Shown piece by piece: positions 52,403 through 61,736 of a stretch of 64,000 nucleotides of DNA. This DNA is from JAWSVE01 sp050633885 (GTDB lineage: Bacteria; Pseudomonadota; Gammaproteobacteria; Pseudomonadales; Cellvibrionaceae), in the NCBI GenBank assembly GCA_050633885.1, contig JBOEHK010000002.1, positions 248,001 to 312,000 on the forward strand, written 5' to 3'. The translations under genes were made by a program, and so were the position numbers. Within the stretch, counting starts at the first letter, position 1. Each line of letters begins with the position of its first letter. The notes beneath the pieces were generated by a model. The model saw only the letters and a program-made list of their open reading frames with translations. It searched no databases and was not told the DNA's origin.

Positions 52403-54061
52403 TTATTGTTTAAATAAATCAATCAGTTGCTGGGTCGAGCTATCGAATTTTATTTCCGAAATCTTTTTTTCCTTCTGTTCTTCTTTCGACGCAACTATTG
52501 CAGAATGAATGGGTGTGCCGAGTTGCTTCCCTAGCTCAACGCCCCATTGATCAAACGCATTAATGTTAAGCAGCACGCTAAGTGTAAACACCTTGTGCTC
52601 ATACATGGCAATTAAGCTTCCCAAACTTTCCGGCGTTAATTCATTCATCACAATTGAAGTGCTGGGCCGATTGCCGGGAACAATTTTGTGCTGAGCAAGT
52701 TCATTGGCTTTTTCTTCAGTTGTGCCGCTATCTATTAATTCTTTTTTTGCTTGCTCAAAACCCTTTCCTGTCATTAGTGCCTGGCTTTGACTTAAGCAGC
52801 ATGCAAATAAATGTTCTTGCTGGTGAGTTAATGTGTGTTGCGCTTTTTTGCAAATAATAAAGTCAGCCGGAATTAATTGTGTGCCTTGATGTAACAGTTG
52901 ATGAAAAGAATGTTGTCCATTAGTGCCTTCGGTTCCCCAGATGACAAGCCCAGTTGAGTAATCAATCTTTTCTCCAGCAAGATTGGTGCTTTTTCCTAGG
53001 CTTTCCATATCGAGCTGTTGTAAAAAGGCAGGAAAAAATTCTAATAGATGATTATAAGGTAAAATGACTTGGCTAGAAGCGCCCCAAAATTGGCTGTACC
53101 AAAATGCAATGAGCGCCTGTATAACTGGGAGATTTTCTTGTGGTGGCGCATTGCGAAAATGTTCATCCATTTTGTTTGCACCAGTCAGTAGTTTTTTAAA
53201 TTCTTTCATCCCAATGGATAACGCTATGGGTAAGCCGATGGCTGACCAAAGTGAATATCGTCCGCCGACCCAGTCCCACATTGGAAATAGATTTTCTTGA
53301 GCAATACCAAATTCTATTGCTTTATTAATGTTGGCGGTAATGGAAACAAAATGTTTTGCTACATCTTCTTTCTCGCAGCCCTTACTCATCAGCCATTCTC
53401 TAGCGCTGAGTGCATTTTCGAGTGTCTCTAACGTTGTGAAAGATTTCGAGGCAACAATAAATAAGGTGGTATCAGCAGAAAGAGGTGCTAGAACAGACTC
53501 GATATCGGCACCGTCGATATTGGCAATAAAATGTACTTTTGTATGAGGTAGATGAAAAGGCTGCAAGGCATTTGTCACCATACGAGGTCCTAAATCAGAA
53601 CCGCCAATGCCGATATGAACAATATCTTTTATGGGTTGATTTGAAAAACCTAACCAAGTATCGGTGTGAATTGCATCAACAAACTTTGACATTTTTGCCA
53701 ATGTTTCTTGTACAGCAATCTCTTCTTCTGTTTTACAATTGGGTGATCGCAATGCGACATGAAGTGCTTTTCGTTGCTCTGTGGTATTAACAATATCTCC
53801 CTTAAAGAGAGATTCAATTCTTTCAGTTAATTTAGCTTCTTGTGTAAGGGTTAATAATAATTGAAAAGAAGATTCTGTGAGATGGTTTTTAGAAAAGTCT
53901 AAAAAAAATGTTCCGAAGGTACGACTAAAAGCTGCGGCTCGATTGGGATCAGATTCAAATTCCTCAAGAAGAGTTCTATTTCTCCAACGTTCTTGTTCTC
54001 GAATCAATTTTTCCCAGCTGGTATAAACATTAGATAGTTTGGCGATATTGTCTTCACTCAT
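52403..54061 (-). CDS. pgi: Pgi, glucose-6-phosphate isomerase
   Basis: Interconverts glucose-6-phosphate and fructose-6-phosphate. It has VHIGIGGSDLGPRMV, FIVASKSFTTLETLENA, WDWVGGRYSLWSAIGLPIALSIG and NGQHSFHQLLHQGTQLIPADFI, the signatures of the family. ATG 54061 is chosen because GGGA lies six bases before it, while ATG 54067 is too close to that site. At 552 residues the length is normal. It converges with the mutase gene. Confidence 0.97.
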   Translation of the reverse strand: MSEDNIAKLSNVYTSWEKLIREQERWRNRTLLEEFESDPNRAAAFSRTFGTFFLDFSKNHLTESSFQLLLTLTQEAKLTERIESLFKGDIVNTTEQRKALHVALRSPNCKTEEEIAVQETLAKMSKFVDAIHTDTWLGFSNQPIKDIVHIGIGGSDLGPRMVTNALQPFHLPHTKVHFIANIDGADIESVLAPLSADTTLFIVASKSFTTLETLENALSAREWLMSKGCEKEDVAKHFVSITANINKAIEFGIAQENLFPMWDWVGGRYSLWSAIGLPIALSIGMKEFKKLLTGANKMDEHFRNAPPQENLPVIQALIAFWYSQFWGASSQVILPYNHLLEFFPAFLQQLDMESLGKSTNLAGEKIDYSTGLVIWGTEGTNGQHSFHQLLHQGTQLIPADFIICKKAQHTLTHQQEHLFACCLSQSQALMTGKGFEQAKKELIDSGTTEEKANELAQHKIVPGNRPSTSIVMNELTPESLGSLIAMYEHKVFTLSVLLNINAFDQWGVELGKQLGTPIHSAIVASKEEQKEKKISEIKFDSSTQQLIDLFKQ

Positions 54062-54210
54062 TATCATTCCCGATAGTTTGTTTTTATTTAACGTATTGCG
54101 TGCTACTTATAGAGCGTTATTTACAATATTTACTATGGAAATCTAAGCGAGTTCCGTGCCAGCTTGAAATGAGGTCTGAAAAATAAAGTGAGTCGACAGG
54201 TATAGAGTAG

Positions 54211-55200
54211 TTAATAACTTCGACTGATAGAAAAGAGAGCCAGCTCTTTCATTGCCTTTGAGAATTCATTGTCAGCTAGGCCGCCAGCAGAAAGTTCATC
54301 AAGCTGTTGAATAGCCAAGTCGACATGTGACTTGGCTTTGTCCATTGTTGCCGTGAGCCCGCCATGCTGTTTGACGATTTCTACCACATCGTTGATTTTT
54401 TCAATCGAGCCATTGCGAAGCGCATCGGCAATTACGTTGGCTTCTGCTTTTGGTGCCTTTTGCATGCTAATAATGAGCGGTAATGTTGCTTTTCCTTCTG
54501 CCAGATCATCACCGACGTTTTTGCCAAGTGTCTCAGCGTCTCCATCATAATCGAGAGCATCATCAATCAATTGAAATGCCATGCCAACATGGTAGCCGTA
54601 TTCTTTGAATGCGTTTCGTTGTCGGTCATTAGCATCTGCAATCACGGCTCCAGCCTCGCAAGCAGCTGAAAATAAAATAGCGGTTTTTTTGTAGATGACT
54701 TGATAATAATCGTCTTCAGAAATATCTGGATTTTTTGCGTTAACCAGTTGTTGAACTTCACCTTCAGAAATAATATTGGTCGTATCAGCTAATATGTTCA
54801 TGATGGATAGGTCGCCGATGTCCACCATCAACTGAAAGGCACGAGAATATAAAAAATCACCAACCAAGACGCTGGGCGCATTACCCCATTTTGCATTCGC
54901 CGTCTGCCGTCCTCGACGGAGACTTGAAATGTCGACAACATCATCGTGTAGTAGTGTCGCAGTATGAATAAATTCGATAATAGCAGCCAATTTTAATTGG
55001 TTTATTGGCTTATGTTTCTTTTTATATTCAAGGGCATTTGTCGTCAATAATACGAGAAGAGGTCTGAGGCGCTTCCCTCCAGCTTCTATTAAATAGTGCC
55101 CGATATTTTCAACAAGACCGACATTAGAGTGAAGTTGATCAATAATGAGTTGGTTAACAGATTCGAAATCTTCTTTCACCGGTTGGTGGAATGGCAACAT
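54211..55200 (-). CDS. ispB: IspB, polyprenyl (octaprenyl) diphosphate synthase
   Basis: Long-chain prenyltransferase that makes the quinone side chain. Two Asp-rich motifs appear: LLHDDVVDISSLRRG and LIDDALDYDGD, with GGKRLRPLLVLLTTNALEYK near residue 43. At 329 residues the length is normal. In E. coli and many relatives ispB is divergent from and adjacent to rplU. Here about 3 kb of other genes separates them (55201-58168). Confidence 0.96.
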   Translation of the reverse strand: MLPFHQPVKEDFESVNQLIIDQLHSNVGLVENIGHYLIEAGGKRLRPLLVLLTTNALEYKKKHKPINQLKLAAIIEFIHTATLLHDDVVDISSLRRGRQTANAKWGNAPSVLVGDFLYSRAFQLMVDIGDLSIMNILADTTNIISEGEVQQLVNAKNPDISEDDYYQVIYKKTAILFSAACEAGAVIADANDRQRNAFKEYGYHVGMAFQLIDDALDYDGDAETLGKNVGDDLAEGKATLPLIISMQKAPKAEANVIADALRNGSIEKINDVVEIVKQHGGLTATMDKAKSHVDLAIQQLDELSAGGLADNEFSKAMKELALFSISRSY

Positions 55201-55568
55201 GATTAACTCTAATTGAATAATAAAGGATAGAAATCCTAAATGTGTAGTGGTGTCTCGTCAAGGTATCGGGGTGATTAGATTTTGCTGTGTCGAATCACTT
55301 TTAATATACCTCATAAACCAAGCGCTTGGGTCTCACTGACATTCTACCTAATGCAAGGTTTTAATGAACACATGCTTGTACGAAAGTGTAACAGAGGAAG
55401 AGTAAAATGAATAAATTCATTTTGTAGATAGGCTCTTCACACAAATAATGCACACCTTGCATCACTAGATTTTTTGGTGTGTTAAACAGAATTTGGCGGT
55501 AATCCTTTTCATCAAGTATCGCTAAAGAAATAAAATGGCATTAGCTAATCATTGTTGTCTATTTGTCA
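55201..55568. other. 368-bp gene-free region upstream of ispB
   Basis: It holds a 12-bp perfect palindrome CCAAGCGCTTGG (55318-55329) and an inverted repeat AAAATGAAT-AA-ATTCATTTT (55404-55423). No ORF is called. These may be operator sites or insertion-junction remains. Confidence 0.4.
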
Positions 55569-56159
55569 TTATGCGTTGGTCATTAGAGCCGCTGCCCAAG
55601 CAGGAGGAGGATTTTGAAGCCATTCGACTTTATTATTTTTAATGATTGCAATTTGCTGAAAAGGATTTTTGTAGCTTGAATTGTCAAGTAGTCTTACTTG
55701 GGAGCATATCGGTATCGCTACTGATACGTTATGCAGCGTTCGGATAATTCTTGGACCGATTTTATTTTCGGGTACGCGATGGCCTCCTTCAGTTATTCGC
55801 TGGCTCACACGAGCCTTATTTAATTCAGGATTATTGAGATGAATAAAGACACAAATAATTTCATAACCCAATGCTTTTGCATGAGCAAGAAAATCAACTT
55901 TACTGGTGTGGGAAAAAACTGTTTCAAAGCAAAACGAAGCGCCTTCGCGTAATAACTCATAGCGCATTCGTTCACCAATTTGAGAGGCTCTGTAGCTCGC
56001 GTCTTCTGGATTGTCTGGCGCAATTTCGCGCGCGATTAAATCAGCATTCACAAAAGGGATGCCTAGCGGTTTTAAATAAAGGCGATAAAATGTACTTTTC
56101 CCTGCGCCGTTACCGCCGACTAGCATCCACAATTGTTTTTTATTTTTTTTCTGTGGCAT
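55569..56159 (-). CDS. zeta-toxin-like P-loop kinase
   Basis: A 196-residue protein of the zeta toxin family, kinases that phosphorylate UDP-N-acetylglucosamine sugars to block wall synthesis, or related small-molecule kinases. It has Walker A GGNGAGKST near residue 15, then NADLIAREIAPDNPEDASY, FCFETVFSHTSK and RISQRITEGGHRVPENKI. The substrate motif is present but catalysis is not shown. It lies 177 bp downstream of a ParD-like antitoxin gene on the same strand. Confidence 0.85.
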   Translation of the reverse strand: MPQKKNKKQLWMLVGGNGAGKSTFYRLYLKPLGIPFVNADLIAREIAPDNPEDASYRASQIGERMRYELLREGASFCFETVFSHTSKVDFLAHAKALGYEIICVFIHLNNPELNKARVSQRITEGGHRVPENKIGPRIIRTLHNVSVAIPICSQVRLLDNSSYKNPFQQIAIIKNNKVEWLQNPPPAWAAALMTNA

Positions 56160-56336
56160 ACGATATCAGATTTACTTTTAATAACGTTAAAGATTTATTG
56201 TCGTATTTGTTTGATGTTGTCGTTAGCAAAAAACTAAACTAAAAACAGACATAGAGTCATACAAATCTATGCCCAGCATTGCCGATTGGTTCTCAGCGTG
56301 ATTTGACGCGTAACGTTTAGGTAGTGTGTTGATGTT

Positions 56337-56744
56337 TTAACGAACAGAGGGAACAAATTCTCCGTTGCGAAATTGGCCAATGGTGACATGCCCATCGGGA
56401 TTAATCTGCTCTAGCATCCCAGGGCGAGAATGGCTTGCTTGATAGGTTATTTCTGAACCTGTTACTGAGTCAGACAGCGATCCCTGATGTCGATCTGATT
56501 CTAGGTTGTCAAAAACAGCATCTGGTTCAACGGGTTCGCCAGAAGTGAGTTCGAGCTTAATTTTTGCTAAACCTGATTGCACGGCAATAATAGACTCAGG
56601 GTCTAGGACGCGCTCAACTGCGCGACCAATTTCAGCCCAGTATTCAATCTGGCCAGCAGCGCTACGTTTGTAGTTTTCGCCAGCGGCAGTTGCTGCCTGC
56701 ACAAGCGTTTGCTCTAACCGCATTGGTGATGAAGTTTTAGCCAT
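56337..56744 (-). CDS. ParD-like antitoxin
   Basis: A 135-residue protein whose N-terminal part (SPMRLEQTLVQAATAAGENYKRSAAGQIEYWAEIGRAVERVLDP) is a ParD-like/RHH antitoxin region known to pair with zeta-type toxins. The C-terminal 60 residues are polar, ending GHVTIGQFRNGEFVPSVR. ATG 56744 is chosen because GGAG lies eight bases upstream; a GTG at 56753 is less likely. It forms a probable toxin-antitoxin module with the kinase at 55569, antitoxin first, as is common. Confidence 0.8.
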   Translation of the reverse strand: MAKTSSPMRLEQTLVQAATAAGENYKRSAAGQIEYWAEIGRAVERVLDPESIIAVQSGLAKIKLELTSGEPVEPDAVFDNLESDRHQGSLSDSVTGSEITYQASHSRPGMLEQINPDGHVTIGQFRNGEFVPSVR

Positions 56745-56753
56745 AACAGTCAC

Positions 56754-57060
56754 TCCATAGAGTAAATAGTCAACAAATTGTAGCAGATTGCTACTGATTG
56801 TCTATAGTTTGTTATATTTGAGTATTTTCTGATGAATCACTCTTGTTTGGCTCTTCGAGAGAGGGGTAGAGAGAGGGTGTATAGGTGAAAATTCTCCAAG
56901 ATAAAAATAACTTGGAGGAGCAGAAATAGGTAAAAGTAGGGAATTTCTTGAGGTTCTGTATGTCCGAACTATCTGTCGTTACTAATTCGAACGGCCAGTC
57001 AAAATTCAATTCTAGTAGAAAGATTCAAATAACAATAATTATTGGAAAAGGGGAACGCCC
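56754..57060. other. 307-bp gene-free region between antitoxin and hydrolase
   Basis: It holds divergent promoters. An inverted repeat CTCCAAG (56894-56900) / CTTGGAG (56911-56917) with a 10-nt loop is seen, as well as the candidate antitoxin operator at 56780. No gene is called. Confidence 0.4.
56780..56794. promoter_or_regulatory. candidate autoregulatory operator of the toxin-antitoxin genes
   Basis: GTAGCA (56780-56785) and TGCTAC (56789-56794) form a 6-bp inverted repeat, with partial symmetry beyond it. It lies 36-50 bp upstream of the antitoxin ATG on the minus strand, where such antitoxins usually bind their own promoter. This is inferred. Confidence 0.4.
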
Positions 57061-57939
57061 ATGTGTGATGAAGTTACTGTAGAAGAAGATAATCAATATC
57101 TAAAAGAAACAACCAGTTTGACGCGCAGGCAATTCGGCAAAGCTGCCGTTGGTGCCAGCATGATAATGGCGCTTCCAGTGTTAGCAAATGCGAAAGCGGT
57201 TCAAGAATCAGAAATCACTGTCAGTACTCCTGATGGTGAAGCCGATTGTTATTTTGTGCATCCCGCAGAGGGGAAGCACCCAGCCGTGATCGTTTGGCCA
57301 GACATTATTGGCTTAAGACCGGCTTTTAAAGCAATGGGGAAAAGATTGGCCGAGTCAGGGTATGCAGTATTAGTGGTGAACCCTTTTTACCGAGTAAAAA
57401 AAGCCCCGGTAGTTCCTGTGGGTGCAAGCTTCCAAGACCCTGATACGCGCAATATATTGATTGGTTTTGCTCGTCAATTAAATGCAGCGACGCACATGAC
57501 GGATGCAAAGGCGTTTGTTGAGTTTCTTGATGCGCAAGACGTGGTGGATACAAAACGCAAAATTGGCACAACCGGTTATTGCATGGGTGGGCCAATTGTA
57601 CTGCGAACTGCAGCGGCAGTGCCGACAAGGATTGGTGCGGGAGCAACATTTCATGGCGGCGGTTTAGTCACAAAAGCAGACGATAGTCCTCATAAATTAA
57701 TTCCAGAGATGAAAGCAGATTTTCTCATTGCGGTTGCCGAAAATGATGACGAGCGTGATCCCGAATCAAAAAATGTATTAAAAGAGGATTTCGCCAAGGC
57801 AGGTTTGTCAGCAGAAATAGAAGTGTACGAAGGCGCAATGCATGGCTGGTGCCCACCAGATTCTCGTGTTTATAACGAAGCTCAAGCAGAAAAAGCATGG
57901 AGTCGGTTGTTAGCCTTATTTGAAAAGGCGCTGGCGTAG
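57061..57939 (+). CDS. Tat-exported dienelactone hydrolase family protein
   Basis: An alpha/beta-hydrolase with the DLH architecture. The N-terminus has a Tat signal (TRRQFGKAAVGASMIMALPVLANA). The nucleophile is Cys174 in GYCMGG, the acid is likely in DDERDP near residue 224, and the histidine is in AMHGWCPP near residue 258. GGAAAAGGGG precedes the ATG. At 292 residues the length is normal for the exported branch. The substrate is unknown. It lies in the inserted stretch between ispB and rplU, divergent from the toxin-antitoxin genes. Confidence 0.88.
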   Translation: MCDEVTVEEDNQYLKETTSLTRRQFGKAAVGASMIMALPVLANAKAVQESEITVSTPDGEADCYFVHPAEGKHPAVIVWPDIIGLRPAFKAMGKRLAESGYAVLVVNPFYRVKKAPVVPVGASFQDPDTRNILIGFARQLNAATHMTDAKAFVEFLDAQDVVDTKRKIGTTGYCMGGPIVLRTAAAVPTRIGAGATFHGGGLVTKADDSPHKLIPEMKADFLIAVAENDDERDPESKNVLKEDFAKAGLSAEIEVYEGAMHGWCPPDSRVYNEAQAEKAWSRLLALFEKALA

Positions 57940-58168
57940 GTACGCGCGATTTCTTGTGCGGTGACACAAAGATAACAACGAGGTATTTCTTGCGCCAGCT
58001 GGTGCATTACCGTACAATTCCGGCCCCTAAAACTATACGACACGAGTACCAAAGAGCTCTTCGGAGTCATTAATCATGTAATTAGATGCTTTCTAGCACT
58101 AATTATGAAAGATGTGATGCCGGGACCACTTAGTGACGTCCATATTAACTATTGAGATTGGAGCAAGT

Positions 58169-58483
58169 ATGTACGCTGTTATTACTGCCGGTGGTAAGCA
58201 ACACCGTGTTGTCGAGGGTGAGACCCTTAAGTTAGAAAAAATTAAAGATGTTGAGCCTGGTGCTTCTATAGACTTTGATGAAGTCTTGATGATTGCTCAT
58301 GGTGACGATGTGAAAATTGGCGCTCCTGTTGTATCTGGCGCTAAAGTCACTGCAGAAATCCTTAGCCATGGTCGCCATGATAAGGTGAAAATCATCAAAT
58401 TCCGTCGTCGTAAGCATTCAATGAAGCGACAAGGCCATCGCCAATGGTATACCGAAGTTAAAATCACTGGCATTAAAGGCTAA
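58169..58483 (+). CDS. rplU: 50S ribosomal protein L21
   Basis: Large-subunit protein. The start MYAVITAGGKQHRVVEGETLKLEKI is conserved; ATG 58169 is chosen, and the frame open to 58133 adds an unconserved leader. KIIKFRRRKHSMKRQGHRQWYTEVKITGI closes it. It gives 104 residues, the normal length. It heads the rplU-rpmA unit. Confidence 0.98.
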   Translation: MYAVITAGGKQHRVVEGETLKLEKIKDVEPGASIDFDEVLMIAHGDDVKIGAPVVSGAKVTAEILSHGRHDKVKIIKFRRRKHSMKRQGHRQWYTEVKITGIKG

Positions 58484-58569
58484 TAGTTAACAGCGATTTT
58501 CTGTTGTTAAAACGGCTTAAAAATTAAACACATTACACATCAAATTAAATAGAGAATTAGGAGCAAATC

Positions 58570-58827
58570 ATGGCTCATAAAAAAGCAGGCGGTAGTACTC
58601 GGAACGGTCGCGATTCAGTCAGTAAAAGACTTGGTGTTAAAATCTTTGGCGATCAAGAAATTACAGCTGGAAACATCATAGTTCGTCAGCGTGGAACGCG
58701 TTTTCATCCTGGGGTTAATGTTGGTATTGGTAAAGATCACACGTTGTTTGCTAAAGCAGATGGTGTTGTGAAATTTGAAGTAAAGGGACCTAAAAACCGC
58801 AAGTTTGTTAATGTGGTCAGTGCCTGA
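58570..58827 (+). CDS. rpmA: 50S ribosomal protein L27
   Basis: Large-subunit protein near the peptidyl transferase centre. MAHKKAGGSTRNGRDSVSKRLGVKIFGDQ is the universal start; the N-terminus is not extended as in Firmicutes. At 85 residues the length is normal. It is 86 bp after rplU, with TAGGAG before the ATG. Confidence 0.98.
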   Translation: MAHKKAGGSTRNGRDSVSKRLGVKIFGDQEITAGNIIVRQRGTRFHPGVNVGIGKDHTLFAKADGVVKFEVKGPKNRKFVNVVSA

Positions 58828-58952
58828 ATTGATGCTTAAGTAACATGAAAGACTCTGGCTTGATGTTGGAGTTTTTGAATTTTACTGGTAGATTGTTTTC
58901 TGATCTAGTCAGGGAAGCAAGATATAAAGCGATAATATAAAACTATAAAAAG

Positions 58953-58978
58953 CCCCGTCTCAATAGATGGGGTTTTTT
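58953..58978 (+). terminator. intrinsic terminator after rpmA
   Basis: CCCCGTCT and AGATGGGG pair (one G-T wobble) around a 4-nt loop, followed by six T. It separates the ribosomal protein genes from obgE, though read-through is likely in this conserved cluster. Confidence 0.88.
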
Positions 58979-59058
58979 GTTTGTGGTACATGGCTTTGTA
59001 GTGCGTAGCTTGGTAATAGATGAAAGTGCGCCGCATTGCGTAAAAGAGTAATTATTCT

Positions 59059-60264
59059 ATGAAGTTTGTCGACGAAGCTCCAATTTCTGTCGAAGCGGGT
59101 AAGGGTGGTAATGGCTGCCTTAGCTTTCGTCGAGAAAAATATATTCCTAATGGTGGCCCTGATGGTGGCGACGGTGGTGATGGTGGTAGTGTTTATCTTG
59201 AAGCTGATGACGCAATCAACACCTTGGTCGATTACCGTTACCAGCCAAATTATAAAGCAGAAAGTGGTAAAACAGGTTCTGGCGGAAATCGAACGGGCGC
59301 AAAAGGCGAAGACTTAGTGTTGAAAGTCCCCATCGGTACAACTGTTATCGATGTTGATGCTGGTGAAATATTGGGAGATTTAAAAAGAGACGGTGAGCGC
59401 CTGTTGGTCGCTCAAGGTGGTTTTCATGGGTTGGGAAACACGCGTTACAAGTCGAGCGTTAATCGAGCGCCACGACAAACATCACCTGGCTCTGAAGGTG
59501 AGGCAAAAAATTTAAAATTAGAATTAAAAGTCTTAGCGGATGTTGGATTACTTGGCTTGCCAAACGCAGGTAAGTCAACTTTCGTTCGTGCTGTTTCAGC
59601 GGCAAAGCCTAAAGTGGCCGATTATCCTTTTACAACACTTGTGCCTAACTTGGGTGTTGTTAAGGTTCAAAAACACCGCAGTTTTGTTGTGGCGGATATT
59701 CCTGGGCTGATCAGTGGTGCGGCCGAAGGTGCTGGTCTGGGAATTCGATTTTTAAAGCATTTAACGCGTTGCCGTTTATTGTTGCATATTGTCGATATGG
59801 CACCGTTTGATGAGTCAGATCCAGCGGAAAATTTCAAAGCGATTCAAGATGAATTGTTACGTTTTAGTCCGACTTTGGCTGAACGTGGTCAGTGGTTACT
59901 TTTGAATAAGATGGATTTAATACCTGCGGAAGAAGTTGATCAGCGATGTGAAGACTTTGTAAAAAAAGTGGAATTTGCAGGACCAGTATTTAGGCTATCA
60001 GCTATTAGTAAAACAGGGACGGAGCCCTTATGTGGCGATATTCTCAATTATCTTGAAGAGTGTTGGGAAGCCGAAGCAGAAAATCCAGAGCTTGCTGAAG
60101 TTGAAATAAAAGCACAGATTCAAATGCAAACAGAAGCGCGAGATAGGATTGAGGAATTACAGGAGCAGCGTCGGGCAGAAAGAAAAGCAGCTAAAGCGGG
60201 GTCGCAGAATGACGACGACTTCGATGACGATGATCATGATATGGAAATTATTTATACGCCGTAA
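59059..60264 (+). CDS. obgE: ObgE/CgtA GTPase
   Basis: Essential ribosome-associated GTPase. The glycine-rich Obg fold (GKGGNGCLSFRREKYIPNGGPDGGDGGDGG) is followed by the G domain: GLPNAGKST, DIPGLISGAAEG, NKMDL. The C-terminus is acidic (DDDFDDDDHDMEI). At 401 residues the length is normal. It lies after rpmA in the conserved order. Confidence 0.97.
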   Translation: MKFVDEAPISVEAGKGGNGCLSFRREKYIPNGGPDGGDGGDGGSVYLEADDAINTLVDYRYQPNYKAESGKTGSGGNRTGAKGEDLVLKVPIGTTVIDVDAGEILGDLKRDGERLLVAQGGFHGLGNTRYKSSVNRAPRQTSPGSEGEAKNLKLELKVLADVGLLGLPNAGKSTFVRAVSAAKPKVADYPFTTLVPNLGVVKVQKHRSFVVADIPGLISGAAEGAGLGIRFLKHLTRCRLLLHIVDMAPFDESDPAENFKAIQDELLRFSPTLAERGQWLLLNKMDLIPAEEVDQRCEDFVKKVEFAGPVFRLSAISKTGTEPLCGDILNYLEECWEAEAENPELAEVEIKAQIQMQTEARDRIEELQEQRRAERKAAKAGSQNDDDFDDDDHDMEIIYTP

Positions 60265-60354
60265 AATAATTGTCTGTGTTCAAGATAGTTAATATTTAAA
60301 TGCATTAAATAAAAAATCAAAATTTATTTTTAATAATTGATAGCGAAAATTGAA

Positions 60355-61476
60355 ATGAACGCGTTAAGTTCAAAAAAAAATACTCGTCGGTGGGTTATAA
60401 AAATTGGCAGTGCTTTATTGACTGACAATGGGCGTGGCCTGGATACCGAGGCGATCGCGATTTGGGTTGAACAGATGGCGGCGTTAGCAGGCGAAGATAT
60501 TGAATTTGTTTTGGTGTCATCCGGAGCTGTTGCTGCGGGTATGACACGTTTAGGTTGGGATGTTCGTCCAAATACGATTCATGAGTTGCAAGCGGCTGCG
60601 GCAGTTGGTCAGATGGGTTTGGTGCAAACTTACGAGCAATGCTTTCAGCAATATCAAAGGCATACCGCACAAGTACTTGTTGTCCATGATGATCTTTCTG
60701 ATCGTCAGCGCTATTTAAATGCTCGGTCGACATTGCTGACATTGCTTCGTTTAAAAGTCGTTCCCATCGTAAATGAAAATGACACAGTTGTGACCGATGA
60801 AATACGTTTTGGTGATAACGATACCTTGGCGGCATTGATAGCCAATCTAGTGGATGCAGATGCGTTGGTCATTCTGACTGATCAAGATGGTATGTATGAA
60901 GAAGACCCTCGAAAGAACCCTGATGCAACATTGTTGACCGAAGCGAGTGTAGACGATTTTCGTTTATCATTCATGGCGAGTGATGGTGGATCGCTTGGTC
61001 GTGGTGGAATGATTACTAAAGTGCGGGCAGCAAAATTAGCCGCTCGATCGGGTGCAAATACAATGATTGTTGGCGGGAAAATTCCGGACGTCCTGAAGCG
61101 ACTAGCTCAAGGTGATAAGTTGGGTACCTTGTTAAAGGCTGGTCAGCAGCCACAAGCTGCAAGGAAGTTGTGGTTAGCGGGCCAGTTGCAAACTAAAGGA
61201 ACACTGGTTCTTGATGATGGCGCCGTAAAAGTTTTGACAGAAAAAGGTAAAAGCTTATTGCCTGTAGGGGTGAAATCTTTAAAGGGGGAATTTCGACGCG
61301 GCGATACAGTTATTTGTGAAACTCAAAAGGGTGTTGAGGTCGCTAGAGGATTGGTGAATTACAGTAGTCATGAGGCGGAAAAAATATTGGGTCAGCCTAG
61401 TGACAACATTGAATCAATTCTTGGATATTTAGACGATGAAGAAATGATTCACAGAGACAACCTAGTGCTGACGTAG
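60355..61476 (+). CDS. proB: ProB, glutamate 5-kinase
   Basis: First enzyme of proline synthesis from glutamate. The kinase domain shows VIKIGSALLT, VSSGAVAAGMTRLGW, VPIVNENDTVVTDEIRFGDNDTLAALIA and TDQDGMYEEDPRKNPDA. A C-terminal PUA domain begins near residue 280. ATG 60355 (MNALSSKKN) is chosen; TTG 60337 would add six residues. It follows obgE by 90 bp, a common order. proA is not in the window. Confidence 0.96.
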   Translation: MNALSSKKNTRRWVIKIGSALLTDNGRGLDTEAIAIWVEQMAALAGEDIEFVLVSSGAVAAGMTRLGWDVRPNTIHELQAAAAVGQMGLVQTYEQCFQQYQRHTAQVLVVHDDLSDRQRYLNARSTLLTLLRLKVVPIVNENDTVVTDEIRFGDNDTLAALIANLVDADALVILTDQDGMYEEDPRKNPDATLLTEASVDDFRLSFMASDGGSLGRGGMITKVRAAKLAARSGANTMIVGGKIPDVLKRLAQGDKLGTLLKAGQQPQAARKLWLAGQLQTKGTLVLDDGAVKVLTEKGKSLLPVGVKSLKGEFRRGDTVICETQKGVEVARGLVNYSSHEAEKILGQPSDNIESILGYLDDEEMIHRDNLVLT

Positions 61477-61644
61477 TGCTGGAGTGCTGCTGAAGTAGTG
61501 TAGTGTCAGAAGCTGAGATCTAAGTTTAAGAAAGGCCTGCCTGATGTGGTTATGTTGGAATGGGTTTTGTGTCGTTGATACTGTCTCGAAGACGATATGC
61601 AGGTTAAAGCTAGATCAAGCTAGCAATCGTTAAGCCAGAATAAC

Positions 61645-61682
61645 AAAAAGCCCCCGGCGAGTGATCGTCGGGGGCTTTTTTA
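61645..61682. terminator. bidirectional terminator between proB and rpsT
   Basis: AAAAAGCCCCCGGCGA (61645-61660) pairs with TCGTCGGGGGCTTTTT (61665-61680), one mismatch, around GTGA. The A-run and T-run flanks make it active on both strands. Confidence 0.93.
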
Positions 61683-61736
61683 TAGATACTCGAGTTAACA
61701 TAGATACTTAGAGTTAACCCAGATGCTTTGAATATT
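61683..61736. repeat. short tandem repeat, 18-19 bp period
   Basis: TAGATACTCGAGTTAACA (61683-61700), TAGATACTTAGAGTTAACC (61701-61719) and a partial third (CAGATGCTTTGAATATT). It lies between the terminator and the rpsT stop. It recalls the other short intergenic repeats of this window. Confidence 0.5.
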
